This document shows, piece after piece, positions 6,492 to 7,968 of a DNA stretch of 7,968 nt. The stretch's first letter is position 1, and every line of letters begins with the position of its first letter. The notes below the pieces were generated by a model. The model did not search any database. It had not been told where the DNA came from and saw nothing but the letters and a program-made list of their open reading frames with translations. This DNA comes from GCA-002731945 sp913047775 (GTDB taxonomy: Bacteria > Pseudomonadota > Alphaproteobacteria > MED-G09), in contig CAJWUE010000066.1 in the NCBI GenBank assembly GCA_913047775.1, positions 1-7,968 of the forward strand, in the 5' to 3' direction. Position numbers and translations under genes: made by a program.

Positions 6492-7339
6492 GTTTCGAAT
6501 TACCGGACAAAGTATTAACTGAAAGGATAGTAGAAGAAGCTCTCAAAGAAGATATCGGTATCATAGGTGATGTTACTAGCAATTTAATTTTGGATGATTC
6601 CAATAGATCGGAATTCGACATTAAATCAAGACAAGAAGGTATAATTTCTGGTCTTTATTTAGTGGAAACAGTATTTCGTCTAGTAGACAAAAAAATTGCT
6701 TTTAAAAAATTCAAAGATGAAGGCGATGAAGTTGAGATTGGTGATATTTTAGCAAGAATTCAAGGCAATTCAATATCGATACTAACTGCTGAAAGAACTG
6801 CCCTTAATTTTTTATCTCATATGTCAGGAATAGCAAGCGCAACCTCCTTAATGGCAAAGAAAATAAAAAATACCAATACAAAAATCATGTGTACTCGTAA
6901 AACAACTCCGAACCTTAGGGTTTTTGAGAAATTTGCAGTTCTTTCTGGTGGTGGAAAAAACCATCGTTTTGGTCTTTTCGATGGAATTCTTATTAAAGAT
7001 AATCATATAGCCTTGTCAGGATCAATTAAAGAAGCAATTAAAAAAGCAAAAAATAGCTCTGATAAGTCTCTAAAAATTGAGGTGGAGGTAGATAACATCG
7101 ATCAATTTCAAGAAGCACTTGAGAATAATCCTGACATAATTTTGCTAGATAATTTTAGTACATCTGAACTAAAAAAAGCGGTTGAGATCAACAATGATAA
7201 AGTTCTGTTAGAAGCTTCAGGAAGTGTTAATATTGAAAATGTCTTGGACATCGCTATGACCGGAGTGGATTTTATTTCTTCTGGCTGGCTAACACATTCT
7301 TCCCCTTCTCTCGATTTTGGTCTAGATTTGAAGCAATGA
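6488..7339 (+). CDS. nadC: Nicotinate-nucleotide pyrophosphorylase (quinolinate phosphoribosyltransferase)
   Basis: A complete 283-residue type II phosphoribosyltransferase that turns quinolinate and PRPP into nicotinate mononucleotide, CO2 and pyrophosphate, the third step of de novo NAD synthesis. The N-terminal sandwich domain leads into ILTAERTALNFL (98-109), with Arg103 expected to bind substrate. The alpha/beta barrel carries TRKTTPNLR (136-144), GGGKNHRFGLFDGILIKDNH (154-173) with Lys138, His159, Arg160 and Lys170, the acidic EVEVDN (198-203), ILLDN with Asp221, and LEASGSV (241-247). These match the quinolinate and PRPP contacts known from M. tuberculosis NadC. The end reads SSGWLTHSSPSLDFGLDL where many homologues have VGALTHS, a variant I associate with alphaproteobacteria. 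The start overlaps the nadA stop by four bases (ATGA) and has no strong Shine-Dalgarno of its own, so translation is likely coupled to nadA. Confidence 0.97.
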   Translation: MSFELPDKVLTERIVEEALKEDIGIIGDVTSNLILDDSNRSEFDIKSRQEGIISGLYLVETVFRLVDKKIAFKKFKDEGDEVEIGDILARIQGNSISILTAERTALNFLSHMSGIASATSLMAKKIKNTNTKIMCTRKTTPNLRVFEKFAVLSGGGKNHRFGLFDGILIKDNHIALSGSIKEAIKKAKNSSDKSLKIEVEVDNIDQFQEALENNPDIILLDNFSTSELKKAVEINNDKVLLEASGSVNIENVLDIAMTGVDFISSGWLTHSSPSLDFGLDLKQ

Positions 7340-7357
7340 ACAATAACTGGAAATAAC

Positions 7358-7968
7358 ATGGATAAAAAATCAATATTTATAACTGGTGCCGCCAGCGGCA
7401 TGGGTAAAGAAACGGTCAAGTTGTTTAAAAAAGAAGGTTGGTTTGTAGGTTGTTACGATATCAATGAAGAAAATTTAGAAAAACTTTCTGATGAACTTGG
7501 AGATAATGAAATTGTTTATAAAAATCTGGATGTGACTAACAAGGATGATTTCGAAAAATGTGTATCAAATTTCTCATCGTGTACCGATGGAAAGCTGGAT
7601 ATCCTGTTTAATAATGCCGGCATTGCAGAAGGAGGATTTTTTGAAGAACAACCCTACAAAAATCATCTAAAGGTTATCGATATAAATCTAATAGGTGTGA
7701 TTAACGGTATTTATTCGGCCATTAACCTCCTAAAAAATACACCAAACTCTTTATGCCTCAATACCGCTTCCTCGACAGCAGTTATAGGCCTGCCTATGAC
7801 GTCGGTATATTCAGCTTCGAAACACGCTGTTAAAGGGCTAACGGAATCACTTTCGGCTGAATTTTCACGTTTTGACACAAGAGTTTCTGATATTTTGCCC
7901 GGAGTTATTGATACACCTCTTATTGGAGAAGAAATAAGAATAAACTTACCCAAGGAAGGAATGTGGAG
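7358..7968 (+). CDS. Short-chain dehydrogenase/reductase (SDR), N-terminal part
   Basis: A classical SDR oxidoreductase with 203 codons visible before the window ends; the family usually runs to about 240-270 residues, so little is missing. The NAD(P)-binding TGAASGMG is at 9-16, with Asp34 at the end of the second strand (CYDIN), which usually favours NAD(H) over NADP(H). Next come LDVTN (57-61), NNAG (85-88), Asn110 (DINLIG), a catalytic Ser138 or Ser139 in NTASS, and the active-site pair Tyr151 and Lys155 in YSASK. A PGVIDTP turn (181-187) follows. The ATG lies 18 bases after the nadC stop with only a weak Shine-Dalgarno (CTGGAA), so it is probably the third gene of the nadAC operon. The substrate cannot be told from sequence. 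Co-transcription with NAD synthesis does not by itself imply a role in that pathway. Confidence 0.9.
   Translation, partial: MDKKSIFITGAASGMGKETVKLFKKEGWFVGCYDINEENLEKLSDELGDNEIVYKNLDVTNKDDFEKCVSNFSSCTDGKLDILFNNAGIAEGGFFEEQPYKNHLKVIDINLIGVINGIYSAINLLKNTPNSLCLNTASSTAVIGLPMTSVYSASKHAVKGLTESLSAEFSRFDTRVSDILPGVIDTPLIGEEIRINLPKEGMW

Noticed and set aside
7388..7399. GC-rich near-palindrome GCCGCCAGCGGC that could look like an operator
   Set aside because: It encodes the conserved Gly/Ala-rich nucleotide-binding loop of the SDR (TGAASG), which explains its composition.
7108..7419. Minus-strand open frame of 103 codons opposite the end of nadC and the SDR start
   Set aside because: It is antisense to conserved coding sequence on both sides and resembles no known protein.
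7711..7953. Minus-strand open frame of 80 codons inside the SDR gene
   Set aside because: The plus-strand frame carries the SDR active-site motif YxxxK and the PG turn here, so the antisense frame is a shadow.

Overview
The window is an AT-rich (roughly one third G+C by eye, not computed), densely packed stretch of bacterial chromosome made of core metabolic genes. There are eight protein-coding genes. Two are cut by the window edges. The six complete genes all look full length, and the largest gap between genes is about 60 bases. I see no RNA genes, CRISPR arrays, insertion sequences, phage genes, toxin-antitoxin pairs or long repeats.

The low GC, compact spacing and gene content fit a streamlined, probably marine proteobacterium. 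Several proteins have an alphaproteobacterial flavour: the dihydroorotase with a QVHFREPG site, YgfZ with a DPR...LGWR segment, NadA ending in CNLCPHMK, and NadC ending in GWLTHSSP. The 373-residue FabH-like enzyme instead recalls proteins I know from Pseudomonas. The lineage call is therefore inference, and a low-GC alphaproteobacterium is my first guess.

Layout: (1) Positions 2-433, plus strand, hold the C-terminal end of a class II DAHP synthase (start of the shikimate pathway). (2) Positions 440-2767, minus strand, hold a two-gene unit. A class I-type dihydroorotase comes first, followed 15 bases later by an AcuI/YhdH-type acrylyl-CoA reductase that converges on the DAHP synthase gene with only 6 bases between the stops. 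(3) The 62-base divergent region 2768-2829 carries promoter-like elements for both directions. (4) Positions 2830-5387, plus strand, hold ygfZ (folate-binding, Fe-S maintenance), tag (3-methyladenine DNA glycosylase I; its ATG directly follows the ygfZ stop) and a FabH-like ketoacyl synthase with a TTG start. (5) Positions 5433-7968, plus strand, hold nadA and nadC (overlapping as ATGA) and a truncated short-chain dehydrogenase, probably one operon with its own promoter.

Functionally, nadA and nadC give two of the three steps of de novo NAD synthesis from aspartate; nadB, which makes the iminoaspartate substrate, is not present here. The other genes serve aromatic amino acid, pyrimidine, fatty acid and acrylyl-CoA metabolism plus DNA alkylation repair. 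I found no convincing undescribed system. The points most worth a second look are the altered metal-site motif in the dihydroorotase, the unusual FabH-like enzyme, and the nadAC pair without nadB.
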